NCBI GenBank assembly: GCA_003139995.1
Contig: PLIC01000233.1
Span: forward strand, 1-64,000
DNA from: Candidatus Acidiflorens stordalenmirensis
GTDB taxonomy: Bacteria > Acidobacteriota > Terriglobia > Terriglobales > Acidobacteriaceae
Length of the DNA: 64,000 nt
Reading direction: 5' to 3'
Part shown: positions 47,277-57,933 of the stretch, one piece after another
How positions within the stretch are numbered: the first letter of the stretch is position 1
Layout: each line of letters starts with the position of its first letter
The notes under the pieces: model-generated
Told to the model about the DNA's origin: nothing
What the model saw: only the letters and a program-made list of their open reading frames with translations
The model's database searches: none
Program-made: the position numbers and the translations under genes

Positions 47277-48623
47277 CTACTGCGCGGCGTCCCCTTCTCC
47301 ACCGGGCGCGCCCAGCGACCACGGCGAAAGCAGCGAGGACGCGCTTCGGTTCGGCGCCGCCGTCAGAATGGCGTCCACTCCCGCGAGCAGCGTGATCGCC
47401 GTTACTGTGCCCGAATCTCCGCCCTCGGTCGAGACGATCATCACGGCATCGCCCTTCTGCAGGTCCGCCAGCGTGCTGTCGGGCAACCGACTCAGCATGC
47501 GCTGAAAATCCGGAGGACCATTCCCGTTCCCGCCTGTCCCGCCGCCCGGGCCGCGCCCCGCTTGCGCTTCTGTCCCTGGCCGAGTTCCGCCAGCACTGGA
47601 CGCAGCACCCTGCCCGCTGATGCCTTGGCCGTTGCCCGCTTGATCTCCGCTCCCGCCGCCCGCCATGCCTTTCAATCGCATTGCGATGCGTTGTGCCATT
47701 TCCGCCGGCAGCTTCTTCATTTGCGAGTCGGGAGACACCTTCACCACCACCGCGCTCTTGGTGATCGCGTCCTGCACCGTCATCGTATTACTCGATGCGT
47801 CGATCGCCTTGATGGTTCCCGCAATATTTCGGAATGCGCCGGAGACAACTTCCTCAGCCGTTACTTCGCTGCCATCCGGGTAGCGAGCCCCGCGCGCGCG
47901 CAACTGATCTCCCGCCTTGATTTGAGTCATGAATTGGCTGGCTGGCTCCGGTTTCGCATCATCGAATTTCACCGAGCCGGGCGCGTAGCGGCGCAGGATT
48001 GTATCCTGGGCAATGTGGACCTCGATACTCCGGCTCGTACCCATTCCACCGGATGAAATTGTGATGACGCCCGTCGCCGCGTCCACCTTAGTGACAAGCC
48101 CGCCCACCCCTCGCTTCTGCCAGTCGTCGCGCTCGTGCTGCTGCTTGGCCGCGACATCGGCTTGCTTCACCACAATCACTTCCAGCGCGGCGATCGTATG
48201 TCCATCCACCGATGCCTGCCCGCGAACCCGCACGCCATCCCCAGGCTGCAAGTCTTGCGCCTGCAGAGCGGTCGCGTTCTTCAGATTCTTTTCTCCCGGC
48301 AGCACGCGCAGGATCTTCGTCGATCCAGTCAGCTTCGCTGTGACCTCGCCACCAGACGCAGCGGCGACCGTGATCGAATCCGCCTGAATGCTCTTGATGG
48401 TCCCCACGGCCTTGGCGATTTGTGTGTCGCCCGAACTGCTCGATGGTTTGTCCTGCGCGCAAACGTAGCCCGGCCCCGCCAGAATCAGAGCGGCCATCGC
48501 CGTCAGCAGGCAGGTCCCAAGAAGGCACACCTGCGGCGGCCTCCGCCAGAGACTTCGCATAGCATCGCTTACCGGCATACCTGAACTGTACTTTAGCATC
48601 GCCAAACGCACCATGTTTAACAT
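47277..48623 (-). CDS. DUF5666-like domain protein, secreted, glycine-rich C-terminus
   Basis: Repeated KAVGTIKSIQADSITVAAASGGEVTAKLT / LQPGDGVRVRGQASVDGHTI / GLVTKVDAATGVITISS modules. Confidence 0.7.
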   Translation of the reverse strand: MLNMVRLAMLKYSSGMPVSDAMRSLWRRPPQVCLLGTCLLTAMAALILAGPGYVCAQDKPSSSSGDTQIAKAVGTIKSIQADSITVAAASGGEVTAKLTGSTKILRVLPGEKNLKNATALQAQDLQPGDGVRVRGQASVDGHTIAALEVIVVKQADVAAKQQHERDDWQKRGVGGLVTKVDAATGVITISSGGMGTSRSIEVHIAQDTILRRYAPGSVKFDDAKPEPASQFMTQIKAGDQLRARGARYPDGSEVTAEEVVSGAFRNIAGTIKAIDASSNTMTVQDAITKSAVVVKVSPDSQMKKLPAEMAQRIAMRLKGMAGGGSGDQAGNGQGISGQGAASSAGGTRPGTEAQAGRGPGGGTGGNGNGPPDFQRMLSRLPDSTLADLQKGDAVMIVSTEGGDSGTVTAITLLAGVDAILTAAPNRSASSLLSPWSLGAPGGEGDAAQ

Positions 48624-48931
48624 TTACGAAGTTTTACCCGGCATTGACATTGTTTTTACAGGACGCTGGCAACTGCAACTCCGTCGCCGCGCATCCACTC
48701 ATGGGACAGGAGCTACGTCGCCAATAAACGATGCTCGCGCAGATGTCCATGTCCGTTGGCGAATCCAGTTCCGAAAAGCAGTCCCATCCGGTCGCGGCAG
48801 GTTTCCTGTACCATCTGACGGTTGCTGTCCCGAGCTGGGCGGGTGCGATCCTGGCTGTGTACTCTATTGTCTTGTGCAGATTCAGCGCTCTTAAGATTCG
48901 TCTGAAATGAACGATAAGCGGAGGTCGCACG

Positions 48932-50122
48932 GTGAATGAGTCCCGGCAAGATAATTCCCGGCCAAATAAAGAAGCGATTGCGAGCCGTTCATCATTGCGG
49001 AAGCGGGTTGCCTATGCGCTGATCGCCGCGCTGGCCGTTCTTCCCGGAGTCGCGCCGTCGATGCGGGCCCAGGATGCCGCTTCCACCATCGCCGTCGACG
49101 TCAAAGTAGTCGCGCTGCCCGTTACCGTTCGCGACAAACATGGCACGATCGTCCGCGACCTCACCAAAGACGATTTCACGCTGCAGGAAGACGGCCGGCC
49201 GCAGGTCATCCGCTATTTTTCGCAGGACACGAATCTCCCGCTCACGCTGGGTTTGCTAGTCGATACCAGCCGCAGTCAAAGCAACGTTCTCGACGCGGAG
49301 CGCAACGCGAGCCGCAGTTTTTTCGATCAGATGCTCGTGCAGCCCAAGGACAAAGCCTTCCTCATTCATTTCGATCGTGAGGTGGAACTGCTGCAGGACT
49401 TGACCTCATCCCGTGAAAAGCTGCAAGCGGCGCTGGAATTGCTCAAGACGCCATCGGACCGCGAGAGGTCGAACGATCCGAACGATCCTTCGAATTCCCC
49501 GTCCGGCTCGGGATCGGGCTCTCATCATGGCGGGGGTACTCAGCTTTACGACGCCGTTTTTCTGGCGTCGAACGAATTAATGAAAAAACAGCAAGGCCGG
49601 AAGGCTTTCATCATTCTCTCGGACGGCGTCGACCGCGGCAGCAAGACCTACTTGGAGAGCGCGATCGAGTCCGCCCAGCGTGCCGACACTGTTGTTTACT
49701 CCATCTATTTCGCCGATTCTCACCGTGACGAGGGCCAAAGACCTGGCGGAATGGGCCGTGGCGGCGGCGGTTGGCCCGGCGGAGGTGGCGGCGGCTGGCC
49801 TGGTGGCGGAGGTGGATATCCGGGCGGCGGAGGGGGCGGTCGCGGCGGAGGCCAACGTCATCCCGAAGAGCCGCGCACCGATGGCAAGAAAGTTCTTGAG
49901 CGGATTTCGAAAGAAACCGGTGGACGTTTCTTTGAAGTTTCCAAGAAGGAAACCGTCGGCCAGATTTACGATAGCATTGTCGAGGAACTGCGGACCCAGT
50001 ACAGCATGGGCTATACCCCCGATAAAGACAGCACAGCCTCCGGCTATCATCACGTTCAGTTGCAAGTGAAGCGCAAAGACCTGACCGTGCAAACCAGAGA
50101 CGGATACTACGCCGATCGCTAG
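48932..50122 (+). CDS. VWFA-related acidobacterial domain protein with internal glycine-rich insert
   Basis: VDVKVVALPVTVRDKHGTIVRDLTKDDFTLQEDGRPQVIRYFSQ; GLLVDTSRSQ; WPGGGGGGWPGGGGGYPGGGGGGRGGG. Confidence 0.85.
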   Translation: MNESRQDNSRPNKEAIASRSSLRKRVAYALIAALAVLPGVAPSMRAQDAASTIAVDVKVVALPVTVRDKHGTIVRDLTKDDFTLQEDGRPQVIRYFSQDTNLPLTLGLLVDTSRSQSNVLDAERNASRSFFDQMLVQPKDKAFLIHFDREVELLQDLTSSREKLQAALELLKTPSDRERSNDPNDPSNSPSGSGSGSHHGGGTQLYDAVFLASNELMKKQQGRKAFIILSDGVDRGSKTYLESAIESAQRADTVVYSIYFADSHRDEGQRPGGMGRGGGGWPGGGGGGWPGGGGGYPGGGGGGRGGGQRHPEEPRTDGKKVLERISKETGGRFFEVSKKETVGQIYDSIVEELRTQYSMGYTPDKDSTASGYHHVQLQVKRKDLTVQTRDGYYADR

Positions 50123-50141
50123 TGCAGCGTCCCACAAGTTC

Positions 50142-51584
50142 GTGGCGTTTAGCTGGACTGCGCCAGCCGCTCACCGCTCCAGCACCGAGGAAACCGCTAT
50201 CCAATTGACGCCGGAGGGCTTTCTGCGGTTGGATGGAAGCTGCGTGGCACCTGCGCCTCCCATTTTCGATCCCGAGTCCCGGCGGCTTAGCCGCCTCGAC
50301 GCGGCCTGGCTCACGATCTGGCTCCTCTTCCTCGCCGGACTGGCGGTGCTTCCTCCACTACTCGAACCGCACAAGCAGTTGATTCTCCTCGCCATCGGAA
50401 TTGTGCAACTGCTGGAGACAAAGCTGATCTCCCACTTCCCGAAACGCGGGGTTTCCTACGTCATCCTGCTCAAGATTTTGCTGGCAACCCTGCTCATCTA
50501 TCACACCGAGGAAGTCGCAATCAACAGCAGTTACTATCCGATTTATTATTTGCCGGTCGTAACCGCGGCGCTCTACTGCGGCCCTTTGCTGACACTGCTC
50601 TGGACGCTGCTTGCGTCCGCCGCCTACTGCTCGTATCTCTTCATCGACCCCGCGATGGAGGAATACGAAATCACTCCCGAGGCGTTGGGCTTCCTCGCGC
50701 TGCGCATCTTGTTTTTCTTTCTTGCCGCCATGGTGGTCAACCGCTTCGCGCAGCAGAGCCAGCATCAAACCCAGCTGTACCGCGAGCTCGCCGAACGCCT
50801 AGCCGAAACCAATCGCCGCCTCGAGCACGCTCAGGCTGAAGCGCGGCGCTCCGAACGGCTGGCCGCTCTCGGCCAGCTCTCCGCCGGATTGGCGCATGAA
50901 ATTCGCAACCCCCTCGGAGTCATCAAGGGCTCGGCTGAAATGTTGACCCAGAAATTGCAGACCTCCGACGAGCTTGCCCGCGAGTTAGCGGGATACATTT
51001 CGACGGAGGTCAACCGGCTCAGCGCCCTCGTCACCGAGTTTCTGGACTTCGCTCGTCCTCTTCATGCCGAACCGCATCCCGCGAACCTGACCGTCCTGCT
51101 TGATCGCGTGCTGCAAATTGTCGCGGACCGCTTTGCGGGAGTACAAGAGACGGGCAAAGCTGTGCGCGTCGAGCGCCACTACGCGAGCGGACTGCCGCTC
51201 GTTCCGCTTGACGAAAGCCTGTGCGAGCAAGCCTTCCTCAATCTCGTGCAGAACGCCTACGAAGCTATGGAAGACCACGGCGACACGTTGCGCGTCGAGG
51301 TTCAACCCGCTACACAAAATGATCGCAAGGGAGTGGAACTGCGCCTCGCCGACACCGGCCCCGGCGTGCCCGAAGAACTGCGCGAAGAAATTTTCAACCC
51401 GTTTGTGACCACGAAGAAAACCGGTGTGGGACTGGGCCTCTCCATCGTTTCGAAGATCGTGGACGGTCATCATGGGTCGATCCATGTCGAGAACGCCCCA
51501 GGCGGCGGCGCGGTATTCACGCTCTTCTTTCCGCTGGAAGAAACCGGCGAGCCGCGCGCAGCAACCACGATAACCGTAGGATAG
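50142..51584 (+). CDS. Two-component sensor histidine kinase, membrane N-terminus, NtrB-like
   Basis: LAALGQLSAGLAHEIRNPLGVIKGSAEML; LNLVQNAYEAM; DTGPGVPEE; GVGLGLSIVSKIVDGHHG. Confidence 0.93.
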   Translation: MAFSWTAPAAHRSSTEETAIQLTPEGFLRLDGSCVAPAPPIFDPESRRLSRLDAAWLTIWLLFLAGLAVLPPLLEPHKQLILLAIGIVQLLETKLISHFPKRGVSYVILLKILLATLLIYHTEEVAINSSYYPIYYLPVVTAALYCGPLLTLLWTLLASAAYCSYLFIDPAMEEYEITPEALGFLALRILFFFLAAMVVNRFAQQSQHQTQLYRELAERLAETNRRLEHAQAEARRSERLAALGQLSAGLAHEIRNPLGVIKGSAEMLTQKLQTSDELARELAGYISTEVNRLSALVTEFLDFARPLHAEPHPANLTVLLDRVLQIVADRFAGVQETGKAVRVERHYASGLPLVPLDESLCEQAFLNLVQNAYEAMEDHGDTLRVEVQPATQNDRKGVELRLADTGPGVPEELREEIFNPFVTTKKTGVGLGLSIVSKIVDGHHGSIHVENAPGGGAVFTLFFPLEETGEPRAATTITVG

Positions 51585-51630
51585 AAAATGAAGATTAGGA
51601 TCAAGAAGCAAAGCGAACGACGAAGAGCGA

Positions 51631-51658
51631 ACGACCAGCGACTAACGACCAGCGACTA
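51631..51658. repeat. Tandem duplication of ACGACCAGCGACTA (2 x 14 bp)
   Basis: Two exact adjacent copies just upstream of the ATG at 51662, preceded by related AGCGAACGACGAAG-type sequence. Confidence 0.85.
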
Positions 51659-51661
51659 ACC

Positions 51662-53047
51662 ATGCCGACCATCCTCATCATCGAAGACGAAGCCAAGATG
51701 CGTCGCCTGCTCGAGCTGAACCTCGGCGACGACGGCTTCAAAACGCTCTCCGCCGGCGACGCCGAAACTGGATTGAGGCTGCTCGCCTCCGAACCCGTTC
51801 ACCTCGTCCTCACCGACCTCAAGCTCCCCGGCATCAGCGGTCTCGAATTTCTGCAATCGGCCAAGCAGCAAAATCCCGCGTTGCCCATCGTCGTCATGAC
51901 CGCGTTCGGGTCTGTTGAAACAGCGGTTGAGGCGATGAAAGCTGGCGCGAGCGACTACGTCCTCAAGCCGTTCTCGCTAGCCGAAATGCGGATGGTGGTG
52001 CGCAAGGAGCTCGACAACTCCCGCCTGCGCGAAGAGAATCGCTCGCTTCGCGAAGCCCTCGGACAGAAATACAGCCATCCCAACATCATCGCGATCAGTC
52101 CCAAAATGCAGGAAGTGCTCGCCACCGTCGAACGCGTTGCCCCCACCAACTCCACCGTTCTGCTGGGCGGCGAAAGCGGAGTTGGCAAAGACCTCATCGC
52201 TCGCGCCATCCACGAAAAATCGCGCCGCGCTTCCGGTCCCTTCATCAAGATCAACAGCACCGCCATCCCCGAAAATCTTTTGGAGAGCGAGCTCTTCGGC
52301 TACGAAAAAGGAGCCTTCACCGGAGCCGCCACCAGCAAGCCGGGCAAGTTCGAACTCGCCGACAAAGGCACGCTCTTCCTCGATGAAATCGGAGACGTGC
52401 CGCCCGCCATCCAGGTCAAACTTCTCCGCGTGCTGCAGGAGCGCGAGTTCGAGCGCCTGGGCGGCACGCGTACCATCAAAGTCGACGTTCGGCTTATCGC
52501 TGCCACTAACCGCGATCTGCGCGCCGCGCTCGAAGACGGAACGTTTCGCGAAGACCTCTATTACCGGCTCAACGTGGTCCCGATCGATATCCCGCCCTTG
52601 CGCGAACACAAAGAAGATATCCCTGGATTAGCGAACCTGTTCCTCGCGCGTTTCGCCAAGGATTCCGGGAGAGAGGAAAAAATCACTGACATTTCGCCCG
52701 CTGCCATGCAGCTTCTCGTCAGTCATTATTGGCCGGGCAATGTGCGTGAACTGCAGAACGTCATCGAACGCGCCTGCGCGCTCGCCTCGGGCAGCCAGTT
52801 GGAAGCCGCCGACATACAACTCGACTCGCCGCGCAATCGCACCTCCGACATTCGAAATGGCTCGGCCTCCGACCGTTTTCTCCCCGACGGCATGACCCTC
52901 GACCAGTGGGAAGATGAAATGATCCGCGAAGCTCTGAAGCGCGCAGGCGGCAACAAGTCGCAAGCCGCGCGCCTGCTCGGCCTCTCGCGGAATACGCTGC
53001 GATATCGCTTGTCGAAGATTGGCATTGACGACAACGAGACCGAGTGA
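51662..53047 (+). CDS. Sigma-54-dependent response regulator, NtrC family
   Basis: Receiver domain, AAA+ (GGESGVGKD, ESELFGYEKGAFTGA), C-terminal Fis-type HTH. Confidence 0.95.
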   Translation: MPTILIIEDEAKMRRLLELNLGDDGFKTLSAGDAETGLRLLASEPVHLVLTDLKLPGISGLEFLQSAKQQNPALPIVVMTAFGSVETAVEAMKAGASDYVLKPFSLAEMRMVVRKELDNSRLREENRSLREALGQKYSHPNIIAISPKMQEVLATVERVAPTNSTVLLGGESGVGKDLIARAIHEKSRRASGPFIKINSTAIPENLLESELFGYEKGAFTGAATSKPGKFELADKGTLFLDEIGDVPPAIQVKLLRVLQEREFERLGGTRTIKVDVRLIAATNRDLRAALEDGTFREDLYYRLNVVPIDIPPLREHKEDIPGLANLFLARFAKDSGREEKITDISPAAMQLLVSHYWPGNVRELQNVIERACALASGSQLEAADIQLDSPRNRTSDIRNGSASDRFLPDGMTLDQWEDEMIREALKRAGGNKSQAARLLGLSRNTLRYRLSKIGIDDNETE

Positions 53048-53124
53048 AGCGGATCATCGGGTCATCTGGTGATCGAAAAACACTCTTCATTATTTCTTCT
53101 GGCGCTCTCCTTTTTTGCCTATTT

Positions 53125-53151
53125 ACTAGTTGGTATATTCACTAGTTAGTA
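53125..53151. promoter_or_regulatory. Direct repeat ACTAGTTGGTA / ACTAGTTAGTA with 16-bp period
   Basis: Two 11-bp copies differing at one base, between two convergent gene ends; no convincing downstream gene. Confidence 0.35.
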
Positions 53152-53388
53152 CGGGCCCCCGGTCTTTTGGAATCATAGGGTCAGGAGGAAACTCCCGCAA
53201 AATCTTTGACTTCAAAGGACTTATATGGGAAATATTCCGACGGTGCAGGCGCATCCACCAGCAGAAAACACCCGCGCAAGCGGAGTGTGAGCGAGGACTG
53301 TCCAGAGCCCGAAGGAGAATTTGTGTTCCGCACGGGGCTGGCTGTCGTTAGTACTTGTTACAACGTATTCTCTATGCCGCGGCAGTTA

Positions 53389-54882
53389 TCAATTTAGGAT
53401 GGACTTCATTGCGGGATATATGCGGCGATATACCGCATACGCCTTTTCCATAACCAGCGAGTCTTCGGAATTCGGACTTATGTTCCGGGCAACGCGCACT
53501 ACGGAGTCGCAGGCAGCGTCCACCGACGGCCATGCTTTGGCGCCGACTCCCGCCAAGATTGCGGCTCCGTAGGCGGCGCCTTCTTCCGCCTCGACCGTCT
53601 CAACTCGCTGTCCATAGACGTCCGCTTGAATTTGTTGCCAAAGCGCCGATCTAGCACCACCACCGCCTAGACGAATGGTTTTCACGGGGACTTCGATTTC
53701 TTGAAAAATCGTGAAAGTATCGCGCAAGCTGAAAGCAACTCCTTCCAGGATCGCCCGAATTACATGAGCCCGCGTATGAGACGCCGTCAAGCCAACTAGA
53801 ATCCCGCGCGCCGTTGGGTCGAGGTAAGGAGTACGCTCGCCCATCAAGTAGGGAGCCCACAGCAGACCAGCGCATCCGGGAGGAGCCTTCGCCGCCTCAG
53901 TGGTGAGACTCTCATAGGACTCAAGCTGACCGTCCGCGCCCACGCCAAACTGATCGCGGAACCAGCGAAGAGAAAGCCCCGCAGCCTGGGTTACACCCAT
54001 CACCATCCAACGCCCGGGAACAGCATGGCAAAACGTGTGCAAGCGGCCTCTGGCGTCAAGCGCCGGACGACTGGTTGCAGCGAATACTACTCCCGAGGTT
54101 CCGATGGTCGCGCTCACCGTCCCAGGTGAAACAGCGCCCATGCCAATCGCGCCCGCTGCCTGATCTCCCGCACCGGCCACGACTGGCGTTCCGCTTTGCA
54201 GGCCAGTAGCGGCAGCGCCGGCGGTCGAGATTCGCCCACAGATGTCCGGCGACTCATACAGGGTGGGCAGAAGCGACTCGTCCATTTGAACCAACCCTAA
54301 AATCTCCTTCGACCAGCGGCGGTGGGCAACGTCGAGCAGTAGAGTGCCCGAGGCGTCAGCCACGTCGGTTGCGCGTTCGCCGGTCAGCTCAAATCGCACA
54401 TAGTCTTTGGGCAGCAGGAGCGAGCGAACCCTGCTCCACTTCGCGGCTTCGTTCTCCCGGACCCACAGACACTTAGTCAGTGTGAAGTTGGCGAGTGCGG
54501 GATTGCACGTGAGTCGGATTAAACGTTCGGTACCGATTTGGGCGGTCAAGTCCCGGCTCTGCTTCTCGGTCCTGACATCGCACCAGATCAGCGCAGGTCG
54601 TACGACGCGCGCTTGCTCGTTGAGCAGGACTGCTCCGTGCATTTGTCCGGACAAACCGACGCTCGCAATTTGATCGCCGCGCAGATGGCCTTGTGCCAGC
54701 GCCTTGCGCACAGCCACGCCGCACGCGCGCCACCAGTCACAAGGGTCCTGCTCGGCCCAGCCGATTCGGGGTGATGCAAAGGCTTGGTGCTCCTCCGTGG
54801 CAGAGGCAATGACACGTCCTCTCTCATCGATGACGAGAGCGCGCGTACCTCCAGTGCCTACGTCGATTCCCAGAAAATACAT
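53389..54882 (-). CDS. xylB: FGGY family kinase, xylulokinase
   Basis: MYFLGIDVGTGGTRALVIDERG; VGLSGQMHGAVLL; PALIWCDVRTEKQ; GGGGARSALWQQIQADV. Confidence 0.9.
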   Translation of the reverse strand: MYFLGIDVGTGGTRALVIDERGRVIASATEEHQAFASPRIGWAEQDPCDWWRACGVAVRKALAQGHLRGDQIASVGLSGQMHGAVLLNEQARVVRPALIWCDVRTEKQSRDLTAQIGTERLIRLTCNPALANFTLTKCLWVRENEAAKWSRVRSLLLPKDYVRFELTGERATDVADASGTLLLDVAHRRWSKEILGLVQMDESLLPTLYESPDICGRISTAGAAATGLQSGTPVVAGAGDQAAGAIGMGAVSPGTVSATIGTSGVVFAATSRPALDARGRLHTFCHAVPGRWMVMGVTQAAGLSLRWFRDQFGVGADGQLESYESLTTEAAKAPPGCAGLLWAPYLMGERTPYLDPTARGILVGLTASHTRAHVIRAILEGVAFSLRDTFTIFQEIEVPVKTIRLGGGGARSALWQQIQADVYGQRVETVEAEEGAAYGAAILAGVGAKAWPSVDAACDSVVRVARNISPNSEDSLVMEKAYAVYRRIYPAMKSILN

Positions 54883-55503
54883 TCCACAGGTCGCTTTTGC
54901 TTGCCGCCGCCGATCGGCAGCCTTCGTCGCGGAGCGATTATACTTTGATCGTGTACGCTAACGACACAATATGTCACCACGCGTCCGCCGGATTACAAGT
55001 GTTCCACATGGCATATTTCGCGATTGCCTTTCATGCTCTTCGAAGCCACCATCCGGTGTCAATGCTCTTCGCGCACGAAGCGCCGATTCATTCTGCGACC
55101 CACTATTCAACCAGCGGAAACACAAAGCGCACGGGTCACTTTCTGGAAACCACTTAGCGCGCTCGAAAGATTGCCGGAGTTCACCCCCATAATCCACGGC
55201 GTCGCGTTCCCGTAGGTGCCCTGGGCGCTGGCATGGCGCCAAGGCGACCAGTCCGGACGGGGACGCCCGGCTCTCCACCAGCAAGCTTGGATCGACAGCC
55301 GTAACCATCACGCGGTCGCGGCACTAAGCGGAAGGAGTCAAAAGCTCACGAGTTTTCTCGGGATTCCCGCTTGTGCGCATGGGGTCGAATCCTCCATTTC
55401 ACGAAAGTAGTTTCCTGCCGGGATACGCCTTGACCTGTGCTGGCGGAGGTGAGTCCAAGGAATTTAAGATAGGAGACATCGTGAAATAGAAAGGCAGGAT
55501 TCG

Positions 55504-57933
55504 ATGACTCCCCCAGCCTCGGCAAACTCCGCGCAGAATCGCATTTCTGCTCAGCCCCTCACGCCCGAAGAGCTGCGCAAGATCGACGCCTACTGGCGCG
55601 CGGCCAACTATCTTTCCGTGGGCCAGATTTATCTGTACGCCAATCCGCTGCTTCGCGAGCCTCTGAAGATCGAGCACATCAAGCCGCGGCTGCTGGGGCA
55701 CTTTGGGACGACGCCCGGCCTGAATTTCATCTACGCCCATTTCAATCGCCTGATCAAGAACCACGATCTGAATGTCATCTACATTGCCGGCCCCGGCCAC
55801 GGCGGGCCCGGACTGGTCGCGAATACCTACCTGGAGGGTACCTACAGCGAGTTTTATCCGAACATCACTCAAAACGAAGAGGGCCTGCAGAAGCTGTTCA
55901 AGCAATTTTCTTTTCCCGGAGGAATTCCGAGCCACGCAGCGCCCGAAACTCCGGGTTCCATCCACGAGGGTGGAGAACTGGGTTATTCGATCATGCACGC
56001 TTGCGGGGCGGTGTTCGACAACCCGGACCTGCTCGCATGTTGCGTGGTGGGAGACGGCGAGTCGGAAACGGGGCCGCTGGCTACGAGCTGGCATGGCAAC
56101 AAATTTCTGAATCCGGCACGAGACGGCGCCGTGTTGCCCATTCTTCATCTCAATGGTTACAAGATCGCGAATCCAACCGTGCTGGCCCGGATGAACGACG
56201 AGGAACTCACTCAGTTCTTCATCGGCCACCACTGGAAACCGTATTTCGTCGAGGGACACGAGCCCGAGGCGATGCATCAACTCATGGCCGGAACGCTGGA
56301 CGCCATCGTGAACGAGATTCGATCGATTCAAGACGCCGCTCGTCAAAGCGACGCTCGTCAAGACAACGCTCGCAGTGGCGGAGATTCTGTCATGCCCACC
56401 TGGCCGATGATCGTCTTGCGCAGCCCGAAGGGATGGACGTGCCCGAAAGTGGTCGATGGAAAGCCCGTCGAGGGCACCTGGCGCGCGCATCAAGTGCCGG
56501 TGGCCGATCTACAGAAGCCGGAACACCTGAAGATTCTTGAAGACTGGATGAGAAGCTATCGTCCGGAGGAATTGTTTGACGAGAACGGCAAGTTCATTTC
56601 CGAACTCGCGGAGCTGGCTCCCAAGGGCGAGCGCAGGATGGGAGCGAATCCACATGCGAACGGCGGCTTGCTGTTGCGCGATTTGGTCATGCCGGACTTT
56701 CGCGATTATGCCGTCGGCGTTTCGAAGCCCGGCACGCAGAATGCGGAAGCCACGCGCGTGCTTGGTGGATTCTTGCGCGACGTGATGAAGCTGAACGCGG
56801 ACTCAAGAAACTTCCGCGTCTTCGGCCCGGACGAGACGGCCTCGAACCGGCTAGAGGCTCTCTATGAAACTACCGATAAGCTGTGGATGGAACCGATCCT
56901 TCCGGTGGACGAATATCTTTCGCAGCACGGCCGTGTGCTGGAGATGCTCAGTGAGCACATGTGCCAAGGCTGGCTGGAAGGTTATCTGCTCACGGGGCGC
57001 CATGGCTTCTTCTCCTGCTACGAAGCGTTTATCCACATCATTGATTCCATGTTTAACCAGCATGCCAAGTGGCTGAAGGTGACGCGCGAGATCGAGTGGC
57101 GGCGTCCGATCGCGTCCCTCAACTACTTGTTGACTTCGCACGTGTGGCGGCAGGATCACAACGGATTCACTCACCAGGATCCCGGCTTCATCGATCATGT
57201 GGTGAATAAGAAAGCCGACATCGTCCGGGTTTACCTTCCGCCCGACGCCAACTGTCTGCTTTCCGTCGCCGATCATTGTCTGCGGAGCCGCCACTATGTC
57301 AATGTGATCGTCGCCGGCAAGCAGCCCGCGTTGCAGTTTCTGGACATGGAGTCGGCCATCGAACACTGCACGACCGGGATTGGGATTTGGGACTGGGCAA
57401 GCACCGACAAGGGGGCCGAGCCCGATGTCGTAATGGCCTGCGCGGGTGACGTCCCCACCCTCGAAACCTTGGCCGCTGTCGATCTCTTGCGGCAGCATTT
57501 TCCCGACATCAGGATTCGGGTGGTGAATGTTGTCGACCTGATGACCATTCAGCCCTCGACCGAGCATCCACATGGTCTCTCCGACGTTGATTTCGATTCC
57601 ATGTTCACGGTGGATAAGCCGGTTATTTTCGCCTATCACGGCTATCCGTGGTTGATTCACCGGCTTACGTATCGCCGGCACAATCATGACAATTTTCATG
57701 TGCGGGGCTACAAAGAAGAGGGCACGACAACAACGCCGTTCGATATGACGGTCTTAAACGATCTTGATCGCTTCCACCTGGCTGGGGATGTGGTGGACCG
57801 CGTTCCCAGACTGCAGAAGGTCGGAGGCCACTTCAAACAGTTGCTGCGCAACCGGCTGGTCGAGCATCGACAATACATTCGCGAACGGGGAGACGATTTG
57901 CCGGCAATCCGGGACTGGACTTGGCCCTACTGA
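55504..57933 (+). CDS. xfp: Phosphoketolase (xylulose-5-phosphate/fructose-6-phosphate)
   Basis: [73 protein letters not shown]. Confidence 0.96.
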   Translation: MTPPASANSAQNRISAQPLTPEELRKIDAYWRAANYLSVGQIYLYANPLLREPLKIEHIKPRLLGHFGTTPGLNFIYAHFNRLIKNHDLNVIYIAGPGHGGPGLVANTYLEGTYSEFYPNITQNEEGLQKLFKQFSFPGGIPSHAAPETPGSIHEGGELGYSIMHACGAVFDNPDLLACCVVGDGESETGPLATSWHGNKFLNPARDGAVLPILHLNGYKIANPTVLARMNDEELTQFFIGHHWKPYFVEGHEPEAMHQLMAGTLDAIVNEIRSIQDAARQSDARQDNARSGGDSVMPTWPMIVLRSPKGWTCPKVVDGKPVEGTWRAHQVPVADLQKPEHLKILEDWMRSYRPEELFDENGKFISELAELAPKGERRMGANPHANGGLLLRDLVMPDFRDYAVGVSKPGTQNAEATRVLGGFLRDVMKLNADSRNFRVFGPDETASNRLEALYETTDKLWMEPILPVDEYLSQHGRVLEMLSEHMCQGWLEGYLLTGRHGFFSCYEAFIHIIDSMFNQHAKWLKVTREIEWRRPIASLNYLLTSHVWRQDHNGFTHQDPGFIDHVVNKKADIVRVYLPPDANCLLSVADHCLRSRHYVNVIVAGKQPALQFLDMESAIEHCTTGIGIWDWASTDKGAEPDVVMACAGDVPTLETLAAVDLLRQHFPDIRIRVVNVVDLMTIQPSTEHPHGLSDVDFDSMFTVDKPVIFAYHGYPWLIHRLTYRRHNHDNFHVRGYKEEGTTTTPFDMTVLNDLDRFHLAGDVVDRVPRLQKVGGHFKQLLRNRLVEHRQYIRERGDDLPAIRDWTWPY

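Noticed and set aside
54883-55503. Possible extra gene between xylB and xfp
   Set aside because: Short overlapping ORFs on both strands with no recognisable domain or ribosome-binding site.
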